The translations under genes were made by a program, and so were the position numbers. A DNA stretch of 64,000 nt, from NCBI GenBank assembly GCA_041853585.1, contig JBGZSM010000056.1, forward strand, positions 24,664 to 88,663, given 5' to 3'. Source of the DNA: JAUNKE01 sp041853585 (lineage in GTDB: Bacteria; Bacillota; Clostridia; Peptostreptococcales; Filifactoraceae). Shown here piece by piece: positions 43,796 to 52,499 of the stretch (position 1 is its first letter; every line of letters starts with the position of its first letter). The notes beneath the pieces were generated by a model. That model had not been told where the DNA came from, made no database searches, and was given only the letters and a program-made list of their open reading frames with translations.

Positions 43796-44974
43796 ATGTA
43801 TAGCAAAGAGAAAGCGAGAGATACAATTGAGAAGTATCGAAGCGAAATTTCAGAGCTTTGCCGATTCATTTTTGAAAATCCCGAACTCGGATTTAATGAA
43901 TATAAGTCGAGCCAAGCGTTATCAGATTTTTTGCGAAATCATGGCTTTGAGGTGAAGCAAAATATAGGTGGTTTGGAAACGGCATTTCGGGCGGAAAGAA
44001 AAGGAGCGAGACCCGGTCCGAAGATTGCTTTCCTTTGTGAATATGATGCGCTTCCAAACGGACATTCTTGTGGACATCATATCATTGGAACTTCTGCGGT
44101 TGCAGCGGCGGTAGGATTGGCGGGAGCATTAGAGGATTTTGCGGGCTCCATCGTAGTATTGGGAACTCCGGCGGAAGAAGGTGCAGGTGGAGGAAAAGAA
44201 ATTTTATATCAAGCGGGAGTCATGGATGATATTGATTGTGCGATGATTTTTCATCCCGGCCCGGAAACTATTTTAAATGATATTTTGCTCGCGATTTCTT
44301 CCTACTCCTTTGTATTTCACGGTCAAGCGGCACATGCGGGAGCAGCTCCTGAAAAAGGAGCGAGCGCACTGGAAGCGGTGATCCAAATGTTCAACAACAT
44401 CAACGGGATAAGAGCGAACCTGCCTGAAAACTCGCGTGTGTTCGGAATAATTAAGCAAGGCGGTGTGGCTACCAATATCATTCCAGATTTAACCGAAGCG
44501 GAATTTGGAATCAGATCGCTTACAAAAGAGTTGCTGGATGACTTGGTGAGCCGAGTTAAAAATTGTGCTGAGGCGGCAGCGCTTTCCACCGGATGTCGTG
44601 TTGAAATTAAAGAAGTCGGTGTAGGATACATGAACTTAATCAACAACAAGGTGATGCTTTCTTTAGCGGAAAAGAACCTTGGGGAAATGGGGGAGAAAAT
44701 TGATGTATATAATGCAACAAGAGGTCTCGGTTCGAGCGATGTAGGAAATATATCTCAACGAATTCCTTCTTTTCAGATTATGTTTGGTATCGGTGAGCCG
44801 GCGATTTTGCATACGGACGGATTTGCTCAGGCTTGTAGTGGAGAAAAAGGGGTTGATATTGCAATTCGAGCGGCAAAGGTACTGGCAATGACCGGAGTGG
44901 ACCTTTTCAATCAGCCACAATTGGTTGAGCAGGCAAAAGAAGAGCTGAAACAGACTCAAAGCAACAAAAAATAA
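43796..44974 (+). CDS. M20D-family amidohydrolase (aminoacylase/AbgB-like)
   Basis: The 392-residue metal-dependent amidase has metal-site motifs FLCEYDALPNGHSCGHHIIG, TPAEEGAGGGKE, and FHGQAAHAGAAPEKGASALE at the start of the lid domain. It is closest to the p-aminobenzoyl-glutamate/N-acyl-amino-acid hydrolase group, which cleaves an acyl or aminoacyl amide. The family's usual CGHD is CGHH here, as in some members of the group. In this operon it could release an amino acid from an imported conjugate. AGGAGG precedes the ATG, 8 bases after the racemase-fold gene. Confidence 0.87.
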   Translation: MYSKEKARDTIEKYRSEISELCRFIFENPELGFNEYKSSQALSDFLRNHGFEVKQNIGGLETAFRAERKGARPGPKIAFLCEYDALPNGHSCGHHIIGTSAVAAAVGLAGALEDFAGSIVVLGTPAEEGAGGGKEILYQAGVMDDIDCAMIFHPGPETILNDILLAISSYSFVFHGQAAHAGAAPEKGASALEAVIQMFNNINGIRANLPENSRVFGIIKQGGVATNIIPDLTEAEFGIRSLTKELLDDLVSRVKNCAEAAALSTGCRVEIKEVGVGYMNLINNKVMLSLAEKNLGEMGEKIDVYNATRGLGSSDVGNISQRIPSFQIMFGIGEPAILHTDGFAQACSGEKGVDIAIRAAKVLAMTGVDLFNQPQLVEQAKEELKQTQSNKK

Positions 44975-45011
44975 GGATTGGTAAAAATTATTTGAATTGG
45001 AGGAGGTTTTT

Positions 45012-45716
45012 ATGGAGAATATGCAAATGGAGCAATTAAACAGTTGGCTGATGTGGGTAGGCTGCTCCCTACCAGTTATATTTCTATTGTTTTTGGTAGC
45101 GCGAAGCTGGAAAAAAAGTTATCAGACAGCAGAAGAACTCGGCTTGAGCAAAGAACAGATTAAAACGGCGATAAAAACAAGTGCGATTACAGCGATTGGA
45201 CCATCCATTGCAGCTTTGGCAGGGATGTTCGCCATCATGGCAATCATGGGCGGACCGGTTGCTTTTATGCGACTGTCTTTTATCGGGAACACTTTGTTTG
45301 AGCTTATGGCAGCGGGATTCGGTGCAGGAGCGACCGGAATAGAATTCGGAGTGGATCCGTTGACGAAAGATGCTTTTATGGCGGCGTTGTTGGTTATGAT
45401 TCTCGGCTCGATTCCTTGGGTTTTGTTTGGGACTTTTGCATCCGACAAGATGGATAAAATCCAAAATAGAATTATTAAAAACTCCGGGAGAGCCATATTA
45501 ACTGTTATCTCCGCCGGAGCTTTGTTGGGAGCGTTGGGAGCGAATAATGCCGTTTATTTAACTTCTTTTGATAAAAAAACCGTCTCCTGTATTTTGGGAG
45601 GTGTGATTATGGCGGTCGTTACCTATATCGGAGAAAAGAAACAAATTAAATGGCTCTCACAATGGAGTTTGGCGATTGCAATATTTCCGGCGATGATTAT
45701 TGCAGCGTTGTTATAG
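45012..45716 (+). CDS. DUF5058-family membrane protein
   Basis: The 234-residue protein has about six hydrophobic helices, with LNSWLMWVGCSLPVIFLLFL at the start and TSAITAIGPSIAALAGMFAI, and FDKKTVSCILGGVIMAVVTY near the end. This fits the DUF5058 family, found next to amidohydrolase and cyclodeaminase-like genes in anaerobes. I infer one half of a transporter with the next gene product. The ATG at 45012 has AGGAGG 5-6 bases upstream; an in-frame TTG at 44997 precedes the ribosome site. Confidence 0.7.
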   Translation: MENMQMEQLNSWLMWVGCSLPVIFLLFLVARSWKKSYQTAEELGLSKEQIKTAIKTSAITAIGPSIAALAGMFAIMAIMGGPVAFMRLSFIGNTLFELMAAGFGAGATGIEFGVDPLTKDAFMAALLVMILGSIPWVLFGTFASDKMDKIQNRIIKNSGRAILTVISAGALLGALGANNAVYLTSFDKKTVSCILGGVIMAVVTYIGEKKQIKWLSQWSLAIAIFPAMIIAALL

Positions 45717-45733
45717 TGAAAGGAGAATTGGAG

Positions 45734-46453
45734 ATGTTAAAACCGGAAAATCAAAGAGAAGAAATCTATCAGAATCAGTATTTGAAATTCATTCATAAGA
45801 ACGGAAAGATAGGGAATTATATCTGCGCGCTATTGTGCTTTACGCCGGCGGTGTTAATTAGCTTGGTTTATGGTGTGGAAGTTCCGTGGAAGGCGGTCTT
45901 AACCGGCTGGATATCTATTGCCAGCGCTATCGGTGTCGTATGGTTTGTTGAACCGATTGGGAATTTTCCAATCGTAGGTTCTGCCGGAACCTATATCAAT
46001 GTTATCGCTGGAAATACTTCCAATCTTAGAGTGCCTTGTGCGGTTATGGCGCAAAAAGAAGCAGGTGTTCAAGTAGGTACACCCGAAGGCTCCGTTATTT
46101 CAACATTAGCCATTGCCACTTCGTGCTTTATCAATATTCCGATACTGGCAATCGGTGCGATTGCGAGCAGCGTCATATTGCGTTATCTTCCGAAAGAAGT
46201 GTTGGATTCCTTTAATTTCTTGTTACCGGCACTTTTTGGAGCAGTGTTCGTGCAATTTGCATTTATGAAACCGAAACTGGTACCGGTAGCTCTATTTTTG
46301 GGAATTACTTTTCATCTGTTGGTGTCCAAAGGCTTTTTCAGTTTTTTGGGACCGAGACCGAGCTATGTTACTTCCTTGGTGGCAACATTCGGAACAATCG
46401 CCTTTGCTGTGTGGCTAAGTAAACGAGAACAAAAAACAATGAAATCACAATAG
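45734..46453 (+). CDS. Integral membrane protein, partner of the DUF5058 protein
   Basis: The 239-residue protein has a short charged N-terminus, then six to seven helices; no named family is recognised. Noted segments are FTPAVLISLVYGVEVPWKAV, a Gly/Asn-rich stretch GSAGTYINVIAGNTSNLRVP that could form a re-entrant substrate loop, and LVSKGFFSFLGPRPSY. The Gly/Asn stretch is reminiscent of substrate loops in secondary carriers. The ATG at 45734 follows AGGAGA by 7 bases; the frame is open upstream within the DUF5058 gene. It is the last gene of the sigma-54 operon, with a terminator about 110 bases downstream. Confidence 0.65.
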   Translation: MLKPENQREEIYQNQYLKFIHKNGKIGNYICALLCFTPAVLISLVYGVEVPWKAVLTGWISIASAIGVVWFVEPIGNFPIVGSAGTYINVIAGNTSNLRVPCAVMAQKEAGVQVGTPEGSVISTLAIATSCFINIPILAIGAIASSVILRYLPKEVLDSFNFLLPALFGAVFVQFAFMKPKLVPVALFLGITFHLLVSKGFFSFLGPRPSYVTSLVATFGTIAFAVWLSKREQKTMKSQ

Positions 46454-46564
46454 CTACAGAATGCTGTTGAAGAATAAAAATAAGTCCTATCGATTGGAGC
46501 GATGAGAACTGTCTTCAGTGCCCGAAGTTTGTAAATCAGCAGCTTCATTCAATAAAAAAGTTTC

Positions 46565-46616
46565 AAAGACGACCTGTCTTCATCATACGATGAGATTGCA
46601 AAGGGTCGTCTTTTGT
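46565..46616 (+). terminator. Terminator of the sigma-54 operon
   Basis: aaagacgacc (46565-46574) with ggtcgtcttt (46604-46613), followed by tgttt; loop of 29 bases. Confidence 0.7.
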
Positions 46617-46630
46617 TTGGCAAATTTTTT

Positions 46631-46833
46631 TGATATAATGGTAGATATAAAAATAAACATAGAGTGATAGAATGTATTTGTAAAAGCTATATAAATAGGA
46701 AGGAAAACAAAACAGAAAACAGAAATTGGATTTATAAAAGCTATAATAGGAAGAAATGCAAATTTCAAAATCATATCCGCTATATAATTGAAGCTTTTTG
46801 TGCGGATGGTGGTTTAACGAGAAAGGTTTGAAT
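46631..46833 (+). promoter_or_regulatory. Extended -10 promoter and 190-base leader of the OpuC-like operon
   Basis: TGA-TATAAT at 46631-46639 without a clear -35. The leader contains an imperfect direct repeat (aaaagctatataaataggaag near 46682 and aaaagctataataggaag near 46736) spaced by about 54 bases. Nothing else is recognised. Confidence 0.45.
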
Positions 46834-48375
46834 ATGTTAAAAGAAATTATTACCCTATTTACAACGAATTCCGGTTTTTTCATCGAACTGTTGAGGGAAC
46901 ATATTTTTGTTTCCTTCGTTTCGATTATCATCGCAACGGTGCTTGGAATAGGAATCGGGATTTGGATTAGTGAGCGTCCCAAAGTGGCGAACATCGTTTT
47001 GAGCGTAGTGAATGTGTTATACACGATACCGGCGATTGCGCTGTTCGGATTTTTAATCAGCTTGACGGGAATCGGAAACACGACCGCGATTGTGGCATTG
47101 ACGATTTATGCACTCTTGCCGATGGTTCGCAGTACTTATACGGGAATTCATACGATTGACCCTTTGATTGTTGAAGCGGCGGAGGGGATGGGAAGTACGC
47201 CGTCGCAAATTTTATTCAAAATTAAATTGCCTTTGGCTTTGCCGGTTCTGATGTCGGGACTTCGCAATATGGTGACGATGACGATTGCTTTGGCGGGGAT
47301 TGCATCTTTCGTCGGAGCGGGCGGACTGGGCGTTTCGATTTACCGCGGAATTACGACCAACAACAAGTCGCTGACGATTGCGGGCAGTCTGCTCATCGCG
47401 TTGCTGGCACTTTTTTGCGACTATGTGCTCGGTTGGATGGAAAAGCGTGTGAGCAAAAAGAAAAGAGCGGACAAGCTGATTGTTACGGTACTTCTTATCA
47501 TTCTTTTGACACCTTTGCTCATGAGCGGGATTTTCCGATGGATGCCGAATATGAAAACTGTCAAACTGGCGACCAAACCGATTACGGAAAGCTATATTTT
47601 GGGCGAAATCATCGCGCAGCTCATCGAAGGGAAAACGGATATCGATGTTAAGGTGACGCATGGCATCGGAGGAGGCACTTCCAATATCCATCCGGCGATG
47701 ATTCGTGGCGATTTTGACATGTATCCGGAATATACGGGAACGATTTGGCAAATCGTTTTGAAGAAGAACGAGCCTTATGACGAAAGCAAATTCCCGATTT
47801 TGCAAAAAGAATATGAGCAGGAGCATCAACTGCTTTGGGCAAATCTGTTCGGCTTTAACGATACCTATTCTTTGGCGGTTCGCCGGGAGCTAGCGGAGGA
47901 ATATAATCTCAAAACCTTCACGGATTTGAAGCGGGTGGCGGACAAATTGATTTTCGGCGCGGAATATGATTTTTACGAGCGGGAAGACGGATTTTCCGCT
48001 TTGGTTTCGACCTACGGTTTGAATTTCAAGCAGGAGATTGATATGGACAACGGCTTGAAGTATCAGGCGATGAAGGATAAAAAAATTGATGTGATGACCG
48101 TATTCACAACCGACGGTCAGCTTTCGACAGCCGATGTGGTCGTGCTTGAGGACGATATGCATCTGTATCCGTCGTATTTGGCGGGAACGGTCGTGCGCAG
48201 CGAGGTGCTGATTACTTATCCCGAGCTTACCGATGTGCTCGGTCAACTCGATGATGTTTTGGACGATAAGGAAATGTCGCGTCTGAACAATGAAGTCGAA
48301 ACGGGCGGCAGAACGCCGGAAGAGGTTGCGAAGGAATTTTTGATACAAAAAAGATTGTTGGAGGTGGGCGAATGA
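46834..48375 (+). CDS. OpuC-like glycine betaine/choline ABC importer: permease fused to binding protein
   Basis: The 513-residue protein combines two functions. Residues 1-230 form an MetI-like permease of five to six helices with the ATPase-contact EAA loop VEAAEGMGSTPSQILFKIKL. Residues 255-513 form an OpuCC/OpuBC-type binding domain (TKPITESYILGEIIAQLIEG, GDFDMYPEYTGTIW, DVMTVFTTDGQLS). Such fusions occur in lactic acid bacteria and Clostridia. Substrates are quaternary amines such as glycine betaine, carnitine or choline. The ATG at 46834 follows GAAAGG; its last bases overlap the ATPase start (ATGA). Likely role in osmoprotection. Confidence 0.9.
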   Translation: MLKEIITLFTTNSGFFIELLREHIFVSFVSIIIATVLGIGIGIWISERPKVANIVLSVVNVLYTIPAIALFGFLISLTGIGNTTAIVALTIYALLPMVRSTYTGIHTIDPLIVEAAEGMGSTPSQILFKIKLPLALPVLMSGLRNMVTMTIALAGIASFVGAGGLGVSIYRGITTNNKSLTIAGSLLIALLALFCDYVLGWMEKRVSKKKRADKLIVTVLLIILLTPLLMSGIFRWMPNMKTVKLATKPITESYILGEIIAQLIEGKTDIDVKVTHGIGGGTSNIHPAMIRGDFDMYPEYTGTIWQIVLKKNEPYDESKFPILQKEYEQEHQLLWANLFGFNDTYSLAVRRELAEEYNLKTFTDLKRVADKLIFGAEYDFYEREDGFSALVSTYGLNFKQEIDMDNGLKYQAMKDKKIDVMTVFTTDGQLSTADVVVLEDDMHLYPSYLAGTVVRSEVLITYPELTDVLGQLDDVLDDKEMSRLNNEVETGGRTPEEVAKEFLIQKRLLEVGE

Positions 48376-49094
48376 TTGAGTTTAAAAATGTGAGCAAGAG
48401 CTACAACAATCGGGCAATCATTGAGAATTTGAATTTGGTGGTCGAGTGCGGAACTTTTTTGACGATTATCGGAACTTCCGGTTCGGGCAAAACCACGATT
48501 ATGAAAATGATAAACGGCTTGGTCAAAGCGGATAAGGGGGAAGTGCTCATCAACGGGAAAAATATTGAGCAGGAGGATTTGATTGAGCTGAGAAGAAATA
48601 CGGGCTATGCGATTCAGGGGAATATTTTATTTCCGCATCTGACGGTTTTTGAAAATATCGCCTATGTGCTCAATCTGATGAAAAAGGACAAGGCGCAGAT
48701 TCGTCAAATCGTGGAGGATAAATTAAAAATGCTCGATTTGCCACCGGAAATCAAGGAGCGTTATCCGCATGAGCTCTCGGGCGGACAGCAACAGCGAGTC
48801 GGAATTGCCCGAGCGCTTTCGGCAACGCCGGATATTTTGCTTATGGACGAGCCTTTCGGAGCGGTCGATGCGATTACGAGAAATCAATTGCAAAACGAGC
48901 TCAAGGCATTGCATCGCAAGACGGGAATCACCATCGTATTTATCACGCATGATATCGTGGAGGCGCTCAAACTCGGGACGGAAGTGCTTGTGATTGACGA
49001 GGGGGTCATTCAGCAGCATGCGACACCGGATAGGATAAAGAATCAGCCGGCGAATGCTTTTGTCAAAAAACTGATTGAGTTGGCGATGGTGTAA
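48372..49094 (+). CDS. ATPase of the OpuC-like importer, without CBS domains
   Basis: The 240-residue ABC ATPase has Walker A GTSGSGKTT, signature LSGGQQQR, Walker B ILLMDEPFGAVDAI and switch His in FITHDIVEA. OpuCA/ProV proteins are about 380-400 residues and end with two CBS domains that sense ionic strength or c-di-AMP. This protein ends at ELAMV directly after the ATPase core, so that regulation is absent. It is translationally coupled to the fused permease gene. Two unknown membrane protein genes follow at 36 and 9 bases. Confidence 0.9.
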   Translation: MIEFKNVSKSYNNRAIIENLNLVVECGTFLTIIGTSGSGKTTIMKMINGLVKADKGEVLINGKNIEQEDLIELRRNTGYAIQGNILFPHLTVFENIAYVLNLMKKDKAQIRQIVEDKLKMLDLPPEIKERYPHELSGGQQQRVGIARALSATPDILLMDEPFGAVDAITRNQLQNELKALHRKTGITIVFITHDIVEALKLGTEVLVIDEGVIQQHATPDRIKNQPANAFVKKLIELAMV

Positions 49095-49130
49095 TTGGTT
49101 CAGCATTTTGTAGAGGGAGAAGAAGGGGAA

Positions 49131-50180
49131 ATGGAGAAGGAACTGTATTTTACGGCGGATAAATACTATGGGGTAAAAATATTTTTTAGAAGTTTGTTGG
49201 CGACGATTTTTTTCTATGTAGTATTCTTCGGGGGCGGGATGGCAATTTTCAGCGAAATTACCGGAAAAGAATTTGAATGGGAGTGGTTTTTCGGTATTTT
49301 TATCGCATCGCTGGTACTTTTTGCCATCATATTTACCGTCTATGTGAACAAAAGACTGAATTTGCTCGACCGAGCATTCGTTTCAATCAACGAGCGGAAA
49401 ATATTCATCCGAACACCGGAAGGAAGATATCACACATTGGATGCGACGGAGAATGATTTGCGTCAAGATTTTGTGAGATTGGACAGATTTTTTACGAAAG
49501 GCTCTTACCTCGTGTATGCATTGGTGTTTACGGTAAGGGGACAAGAAATTGAACTTCCTATGAATTGGTTGAGTCAAAAGCACAGACATCAAATTTTTTC
49601 TCGAATTGCTTATTTGCGCAGCGAAGAAATGGAGTTTTTGGAATCCGATTCTCCACTACAATTTGAAGTTTTCAGGGAAAAAGTGATTCGGCAAATCGCT
49701 ATTAAAAGGATAATCGTATTGCTGCTCGTCGGAGTTATGGCATTCGTTATTTTGTTTTTGCGAAGTTTTTTGTTCGTTCCGATGGATATCTCAAGAAATA
49801 TATTTGATGTGATAATCGTCTTTATAATCGCTTTAATAACTTTCAAGCCGATTATCGATATTCTTGCCCTTCCGACAATTTGGAGTCGCATACCGACTCG
49901 GGTTGAAATCAATGAGCGGGGCATCCGATTTGATGAAGACGAAATTTTATACCGTGATATGCTGAATGTTACGATAAATGCTTTTGAAAAGAAGTCGATA
50001 TATTCGATACGAATCTCTACAAAAAATCGTAATTATCGATATCCGTTGGGGATGGGAGGTCCGTCTTTCTTGGAGCTGATTCGCAATAAGAAGGTTGAAA
50101 TGCATAATCGGAATATTACTTTCTCGGAGATGTTGAAAGCAAAAACTCTCAAAAACGGTGTCGATTATTATATTATGTAG
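49131..50180 (+). CDS. Unknown membrane protein, paralogue 1 of a tandem pair
   Basis: The 349-residue protein has two N-terminal helices (FFRSLLATIFFYVVFFGGGM and a second near 50-75), a soluble region with a PH-like strand pattern (FVSINERKIFIRTPEGRYHT), two more helices near 200-250, and a second soluble region (PTRVEINERGIRFDEDEILY). The two soluble segments look like repeats of each other. No family is recognised. The ATG at 49131 has AAGGGGAA upstream. It lies 36 bases after the importer ATPase and may be in the same transcript. The next gene is a clear paralogue. Confidence 0.7.
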   Translation: MEKELYFTADKYYGVKIFFRSLLATIFFYVVFFGGGMAIFSEITGKEFEWEWFFGIFIASLVLFAIIFTVYVNKRLNLLDRAFVSINERKIFIRTPEGRYHTLDATENDLRQDFVRLDRFFTKGSYLVYALVFTVRGQEIELPMNWLSQKHRHQIFSRIAYLRSEEMEFLESDSPLQFEVFREKVIRQIAIKRIIVLLLVGVMAFVILFLRSFLFVPMDISRNIFDVIIVFIIALITFKPIIDILALPTIWSRIPTRVEINERGIRFDEDEILYRDMLNVTINAFEKKSIYSIRISTKNRNYRYPLGMGGPSFLELIRNKKVEMHNRNITFSEMLKAKTLKNGVDYYIM

Positions 50181-50189
50181 GGTGGGGAA

Positions 50190-51212
50190 ATGCAAAAGGA
50201 GCTGAATTTTAGAGCGGATAAATCAAAAATTGCTTGGATAATTTTTGGTGTTTCTGTGCGTAGATTATTTTTTGGGTTACCGATTGTAGCAGGATTTAAC
50301 ATATTAACAAATTTTGATTATTCTCTGATGATAATATCCGCTATACTTTCCCTTGTGATATTTATCTTATATGTGCTCCGTAAAATAAATGGATTGCAAA
50401 GGGCAAAGGTTTATATTTATGACAATCGAATTTTTATTCGAACACCGCTAGGGGAGCATTATGATTTGGATGTAGTTGAAAATGATTTACGCAAAAAATG
50501 GGTTGGAATAGGAAGGCGGTTTTTAGAGAGAAACCAGACTTATCAGTACGGACTTGGTTTTCAAACGAATGGAAAAGAAGTGGGAGTTTCGTTGGACTGG
50601 TTGAAGGAGGAACATCGACAAAGGATATTTTCGCAGATTGCATACTTGCATAATGAGGCAACTGGAGATTTTGAACTTCATTTTCCGATAGAATTTGAAG
50701 TGTTGAAAGAAAATGTTGCAGGTAATATTCATATAAGGATTGCTTTCAAGTTGTTTTTCTATGGCATTTTCGGATTGTTTATGGCTTCATTTGTTCGCGC
50801 TCTCTTCAAAGAGGCTTCGATAATTATTGCTAATGTGAGCTTTCTTGTCACCTTAGCGTATATCATTCACAAGCCGATTATTGAGTTGATTACCGTTTCA
50901 AAATACAAAAGTCGAATACCGAGCCGGATTGAAATCAACGAGATGGGGATTTGCTTTGATGAGGAGGAGATTTTTTACGAAGACATGTTGAGTGTTACAA
51001 TTTACGGTCTCGAAAAATCATCCTTGTATTCTTTTTGTATATCGACCGAAACGGAAGACTATCCGTATGCTTTGGGGCAGGTTCCATCCTATAATTTGGA
51101 GTCGATTTATAATGAGAATTATCAACCGGACAATCTAAATGAAAAAATTTCTTTTTCAAAGATATTCAAAAAAGTGATTCTCGAAAGTGATGTCGAATAT
51201 TATGAATTATAG
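50190..51212 (+). CDS. Unknown membrane protein, paralogue 2 of the tandem pair
   Basis: The 340-residue protein has the same layout as its upstream neighbour, and matching stretches are obvious: FIRTPLGEHYDLDVVENDLR against FIRTPEGRYHTLDATENDLR, and PSRIEINEMGICFDEEEIFY against PTRVEINERGIRFDEDEILY. Identity is moderate, so the duplication is old. The protein has four membrane segments and soluble domains after each pair. No catalytic motif was seen. It is nine bases after paralogue 1. Confidence 0.7.
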   Translation: MQKELNFRADKSKIAWIIFGVSVRRLFFGLPIVAGFNILTNFDYSLMIISAILSLVIFILYVLRKINGLQRAKVYIYDNRIFIRTPLGEHYDLDVVENDLRKKWVGIGRRFLERNQTYQYGLGFQTNGKEVGVSLDWLKEEHRQRIFSQIAYLHNEATGDFELHFPIEFEVLKENVAGNIHIRIAFKLFFYGIFGLFMASFVRALFKEASIIIANVSFLVTLAYIIHKPIIELITVSKYKSRIPSRIEINEMGICFDEEEIFYEDMLSVTIYGLEKSSLYSFCISTETEDYPYALGQVPSYNLESIYNENYQPDNLNEKISFSKIFKKVILESDVEYYEL

Positions 51213-51366
51213 GGTGGCGATGGAAAATGGCTTTTTGCCAACCGGATTGTAAAAAATTTGAGTATTATGGTGTAAAAACTGGTAAAATCATTCCAAATAT
51301 GGTATTGTAAATGAGATACTGCCGATGATGCATTGGCGAAGAAATTATTATGAGAGGTATGAGTGG

Positions 51367-51825
51367 ATGAGTGAGAGTAAAATCAATTTGATTTCGGGGA
51401 TTGTTTTTACGCTGATCGGGGGATTGTTGGTTTATTTATTTGTGAAGACGACCGTTTTTACGGAAGAGCTTGTATCGAATGACGGTCTGGTATTGTCCTT
51501 TATCACTATTTCCATGGGAATATTTTTCCTATGTTTGGGCGGTTTTTTAGTCAGCGTATATAATCGCAAGGAGCGCTCGAGAATATGGCTTAGAAAAAAA
51601 GGAATTGTCAAAATGGCAAGAGTTACCGGATTTCGGGACAGTTGGAGAAGATTTGGGAGATTTTCGATGGAAGAGCTTGTAGTTGAGACGCCGAGTGGAG
51701 AAGTTTATTATTCGGAAGGGCTCAACAACAAAAAGTTGAGAAAAAAATACAGTATCGGGGATGAAGTCGAGGTTGCCGTTCATCCGGAGAATTCAAAAAT
51801 TTATGATGTAAGAGCATCGGTATAG
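51367..51825 (+). CDS. DUF3592-like small membrane protein, paralogue 1
   Basis: The 152-residue protein has two N-terminal helices (IVFTLIGGLLVYLFV and FITISMGIFFLCLGGFLVS), then a basic strip and a small beta domain (ELVVETPSGEVYYSEGLNNK, GDEVEVAVHPENSKIYDV). This fits the DUF3592 pattern of two helices plus a beta barrel-like domain. The start at 51367 follows AGAGGT; ATGs at 51325 and 51328 have no ribosome site. The function is unknown. Confidence 0.62.
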   Translation: MSESKINLISGIVFTLIGGLLVYLFVKTTVFTEELVSNDGLVLSFITISMGIFFLCLGGFLVSVYNRKERSRIWLRKKGIVKMARVTGFRDSWRRFGRFSMEELVVETPSGEVYYSEGLNNKKLRKKYSIGDEVEVAVHPENSKIYDVRASV

Positions 51826-51833
51826 GGGGATTT

Positions 51834-52280
51834 ATGAAAGATCGTCATGTTCAATGGATATTGGGAATAATTTTTTCGGCAATCGGTACACTGGGGATAC
51901 TGTTATCTTTTTTTATGCTGACGGTATATAAAAAAGATATGGCTTCCGGAGGCTTCGATTTGCCGATTCATATTATGTTTTTCCTAATTGCATTGCCTTT
52001 TGCCATCATCGGATATGTGTTTCTTTGGGGAGCTTTTCGAAAATCGGCAAAAAGTCGTCGATTGCGTCAGTACGGAATTGTCAAAAGAGGAGAAATCGTC
52101 GAGTTTGAAAGAACCGATTACTATGTAAATAATCGTCGTTTGGAGCTTGTCATTGTTCAAACACAAGACGGCGAGATTTATCGCTCGGAAGGTTTACTTA
52201 AAAATGATTACAATTACGGGGATGAGCTGGATATTCTGGTTGACCCGCAAGACAACAGAATATATGAGGTCTTGTTATAG
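51834..52280 (+). CDS. DUF3592-like small membrane protein, paralogue 2
   Basis: The 148-residue protein shares the layout of its neighbour: two helices, a basic patch (FRKSAKSRRLRQYGIVKRGE against KERSRIWLRKKGIVKMAR) and a beta domain ending YGDELDILVDPQDNRIYEV against GDEVEVAVHPENSKIYDV. GGGGG precedes the ATG eight bases after paralogue 1. A terminator follows. Like the 345-residue pair upstream, it is an old tandem duplicate of unknown role. Confidence 0.65.
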   Translation: MKDRHVQWILGIIFSAIGTLGILLSFFMLTVYKKDMASGGFDLPIHIMFFLIALPFAIIGYVFLWGAFRKSAKSRRLRQYGIVKRGEIVEFERTDYYVNNRRLELVIVQTQDGEIYRSEGLLKNDYNYGDELDILVDPQDNRIYEVLL

Positions 52281-52297
52281 AATTTGATTATCGCGAA

Positions 52298-52347
52298 AGA
52301 AAGCTGATTTGATGCATTAAAGGAAGGCATTAAGTCGGCTTTTTTGA
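52298..52347 (+). terminator. Terminator after the DUF3592-like pair
   Basis: aaagctga (52300-52307) with tcggcttt (52335-52342), inner gatgc/gcatt pairing, and a T-run. Confidence 0.7.
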
Positions 52348-52377
52348 TTTTCATAAAATGATTTTAAACCTCAAATG

Positions 52378-52410
52378 ATTTTCTAGTTTTTGAAAATAAT
52401 TTTCTATTTT
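52378..52410 (+). promoter_or_regulatory. Direct repeats, candidate response-regulator sites before ccdA
   Basis: ATTTTCTAnTTTT occurs at 52378 and again at 52399, a spacing of 21 bases (two helical turns). A further ATTTTC lies at 52347. The second copy abuts the poor -35 region (TTTTAG) of the ccdA promoter. AraC-type response regulators such as the one encoded downstream commonly bind such tandem repeats. Confidence 0.45.
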
Positions 52411-52435
52411 AGAAACGCGTCATATTTTTTATAAT
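52407..52435 (+). promoter_or_regulatory. Promoter of the ccdA-msrAB operon, weak -35
   Basis: TATAAT at 52430-52435; the hexamer 17 bases upstream is TTTTAG, a poor -35, which suggests dependence on an activator. Confidence 0.55.
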
Positions 52436-52499
52436 AGGTTCATCAAGAGAAAAGGTTATGGATTTCCATAAAATCCAAAGGAATAAAAGGAGAAGAAAA

